From: Anticarsia gemmatalis | Taxonomy: Eukaryota > Arthropoda > Insecta > Lepidoptera > Erebidae | Assembly (NCBI RefSeq): GCF_050436995.1 | Contig: NC_134764.1 | Location: 5,642,001 to 5,706,000, forward strand | Length of the DNA stretch: 64,000 nt | Direction of reading: 5' to 3' | Shown here: positions 61,185 through 64,000 of the stretch, piece by piece | Layout: each line of letters begins with the position of its first letter | How positions within the stretch are numbered: the first letter of the stretch is position 1 | The notes under the pieces: model-generated | The model's input: only the letters and a program-made list of their open reading frames with translations | What the model was told of the DNA's origin: nothing | Databases searched by the model: none | Translations under genes and position numbers: made by a program

Positions 61185-61345
61185 CAACCCGATACCCTAC
61201 GCGCACGCCGCACAGCGCCTACGTCGATGCGCGAGCGCATACAGTGAAAGGCGACATGCGTTCCGCCCTGAATAATAGCTTTGCGTCTCTCAGACCGACA
61301 GTTTCGCTTTTACTATTGCAGTGTGTAAGCACTCGAGGTACGTTA
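61185..61345. other. CpG-rich patch, possible promoter or untranslated exon
   Basis: Dense in CG (for example ACGCGCACGCCGCACAGCGC near 61199-61218) within AT-rich flanks. It ends near CAGTGTGTAAGCACTCGAG and GTACGT, a plausible splice donor at 61340. It could be an alternative promoter of a gene to the right or a repeat fragment; a TE-like TTTACCGACTTCTAAAAGAA follows it. Confidence 0.25.
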
Positions 61346-64000
61346 GCCTTTTTACCGACTTCTAAAAGAAGGAGATACTATGGGCAAATAAAATTCTGAA
61401 GATTCTGAAGATGACTTCTTTATAGTTATGTTTTGGTGTCTGATAATTACTTTCTAGTGCAAAAAATATTTTAACTGCCACATTACAGTAACTGTCCTTA
61501 TTGGCCCATCATCTCAGAATATTCTTGTGTATCAACACTAGTGTCACAGTACTACTAGTGTCCGATAGACTTAAGTTTAGGTAGAGAGTTCTAACTATCA
61601 AAAAGACATAAAAGTAATATTTTGACAACGATAATTGGGGAGTTTCTGAGCACAGGAAGACATAGGTACTCCGTTAACGTCATGTATCGTTTACAAAAAT
61701 TACGCACAAACATGAAATACACACCAAAATGTGCCTCGTTTTACACAAACTAAGAAACCATCGTAAAAGCGAGTACCTACCTACTTACTTACTCTACTTG
61801 AATTAAGTAGGTACTGAGTACTTCGGTACTGAATTTACGATATGTATGCGGCCATATATCTGGGTTAATCGTCTGTCATTTAGTGCAGTTCGGATCACTT
61901 GCGGGTTAATCTCTTGGCGTTTAGTGACTCTGCCAGCTAACGAGGTGTATCGATCTTAGCTTTACTGCTGTAGTTTATGATATAGCTTATGATATTTCAG
62001 AAACTAACGTGATATATGAGACTACCGTCTTTAATGTGGAAATTGAGTTATCGACGTTGTCGTTGAAATTGGTATTACATTTGAAGTAGTTATGGAAGCA
62101 AAAAAATGGGATGACCCGGCGATTCATAAGAAGATGGTGATTTTATAAACAATGATTTTACCATGTATGAGTACAATTAAGTTGACTTTAGTGTATTTAA
62201 GACATATCTTCTGAAGTTACACAACTTATGTTTTTTAAACGGGATTGTGGAGACGCAATCTATTCAATATGATTGTAAATCAAACTCGTCATTGCATTGA
62301 TGCAAAAATATTCTGTCGAAAGAGAATACTGGCAACAAAAGAATCGAGTTTTTTAAATGTGATGAAAAAGGTCCATATCCATATCATAGTACCAGCAAAA
62401 TCTAGACAAACAAAGCATTAATCTAAACACTAAGTTACATGAAATATGATCCTCTTTGAGAGGAACAATGGTGTTCGTACAATGGCTTTCTACCCTAGAT
62501 ACGACTACTAAGTGGCGACATTTAGCCACGGGTGAGGAGGCGCCACGTGAAGCCTTGTATGAAGCATTAATTGATACGTTTCTAGAGACTTTTATAACTA
62601 CAGTCAGTGTCGTAAATACGTATATATTGGCGCATTTTCAACTGTAGAAGTTTAGTTAGCAAACAATTCACAGAAGTCGTAGAATTACTTTATAGGTATT
62701 GGAGTAATTTCACGATTTTTATTGTTTAAATATCAATTTAACACTTGCTTCATGGCAAAAAGAATACGCAGATATTGTAAAATTATACTTATGATAATAT
62801 GTAATAGAAATTTTAGGATTTTCATTGGTAAAATTGCTTTGTAAAATGTGATAGCGTATACATATTATAGACGCTGACCGTACATGTGACATAGCGCGAG
62901 TTCTGTGACGTAGAGCGAAGAAAACTAGTAATTAGTCGAGCAAGTGTGTCTGACTGTTAATTATTAAGTTATTTTTTACGCTTGTGAACTGTGTCTACTA
63001 TAATTATTCTAGTGGCTGTCTTGACTTAGATACCAGGTGTTGTTACGTTACTTATATATTTTTTAATATCTTAATAATAATAAATAATACTGCTAGGTTT
63101 CTCTCAGAACGAGGTAAAGTCTATCACGATAACCAAATGCGGATCGGGAACTGTTCTTTTCAAATAAGGTACCCAAAATGTAAGTAAATCGAGAACAATA
63201 TTTAATTGCAAGAGTATTACTAGCAACAAATCAATATTTTCACGTATCTATCTTATAAAATTCTCAATACAATAATAGCACTGAAATATCAATAGTTTCA
63301 ACGCTTGCCAGGTCCTAAAAGGTCAAAGTTCGTTCATAGTGCCCACGTAATAGCCAGCAAAGTTTAGCCGTATATCGAACAAATAAGTTCTAACTTCTTA
63401 ACACCTAAATCCAATAGCCTGTTAGGAAACTTGGTCTATCTATAGATCGGAACTTATATCAAAATTGTTAGACGACGTGTGTAAGACACTGATCTAGATA
63501 AAATAAAAATATTATTTTAGATGTTTGCTTTTTACATGTTTCGAAACCATTGAACAGATTGTAAGTAATCTTAGTTATGGAATTACGAGGGATCTTTTAA
63601 AAAAAAAATACTTTCCCGATGAAAAGGCGTGATTTTCGTATAACATGTAACATGCATACAAAAAAACACGTCCTTTTCCCATAAGGGTAGGAGACCAAAG
63701 AACGCTACGAACTACTAAACGTAATTCTACGATCTCTACAAACGTAATTTATTTAATTTACATCTAGTTATACAATTATACATCTTGTCATACAGGATCT
63801 CCGGTTAAGTACAGTACACATACCTTACCCTTTTGAAATTACATTACCAAAATATCTACATTTTAAATAAAATTCTCGTTATTTGTTACTAGGCGTTATA
63901 ACGTATAGCTAGTTATCGATAAAGCAAAATGTCGTAATAATGTCGAAGTGGCAGTCGTTATCTGGGAATGGCATTTCAGATTCTATTCACATAACAGTCA

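Larger units (their letters stand above)
54266..64000. other. Probable large intron or intergenic tail, no coding exon recognised
   Basis: About 9.7 kb of AT-rich sequence. It contains a (TGTA)n microsatellite (about 57014-57050), a MITE (57358-57495), a decayed Helitron (about 58836-59000), a GC-rich patch (60140-60320) and a CpG-rich patch (61185-61345). Open frames at 60089-60325 and 62456-62647 lack splice or family support. Confidence 0.5.

Noticed and set aside
62456..62647. 63-codon frame MRGTMVFVQW... as an exon of the 53087 gene
   Set aside because: No acceptor in the right phase or family match could be supported.

Overview
The window looks like nuclear DNA of a moth or butterfly (Lepidoptera, probably noctuoid). 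It is AT-rich, genes are split by GT-AG introns, and short coding exons lie kilobases apart. The repeat content is typical of moths: Lep1-type non-autonomous Helitrons whose ends read TCTATACTAATATT and CTAG, tRNA-derived SINEs, non-LTR retrotransposon tails with the 'cccagcagtgggac' signature, and short inverted-repeat (MITE-like) elements. The species call is inference; the gene calls rest on translated exons whose splice phases fit together.

Layout: (1) 30-9375, minus: the first two coding exons of a carboxypeptidase D (silver-like) gene, separated by an 8.7 kb intron full of mobile elements and continuing past the left edge. (2) 9470-9622, plus: a weak candidate first exon, divergent from carboxypeptidase D. 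(3) 14390-41968, minus: a complete six-exon gene for a rhomboid-4-like intramembrane serine protease with two EF-hands (365 aa by my assembly); two introns of about 12 kb hold most of the repeats. (4) 42547-46235, plus: a complete seven-exon gene for MKS1, a B9-domain protein of the ciliary transition zone (511 aa), divergent from rhomboid-4 across 578 bp that contains a good X-box (RFX site). (5) 47474-49756, minus: the last five exons of a highly charged coiled-coil protein, perhaps CCDC177-like, convergent with MKS1; its 5' end was not found. (6) 53087-54265, plus: one 393-codon first coding exon of an unrecognised Ser/Lys-rich protein with several basophilic-kinase-type sites. (7) 54266-64000: no gene recognised, probably the intron of gene 6.

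The genes do not form a pathway: an exopeptidase of the secretory route, a membrane protease probably acting in growth-factor signalling, a ciliary protein, and two proteins of unknown role. The most unusual structures are a nearly perfect 1.7 kb inverted repeat with 708 bp arms inserted in a Helitron (2893-4590), a 197 bp almost fully palindromic element with a TAA duplication (2150-2346), an apparent 5S rRNA-derived SINE with an 11 bp target-site duplication (1576-1835), and a perfect palindromic X-box carried by a Helitron in a rhomboid-4 intron.
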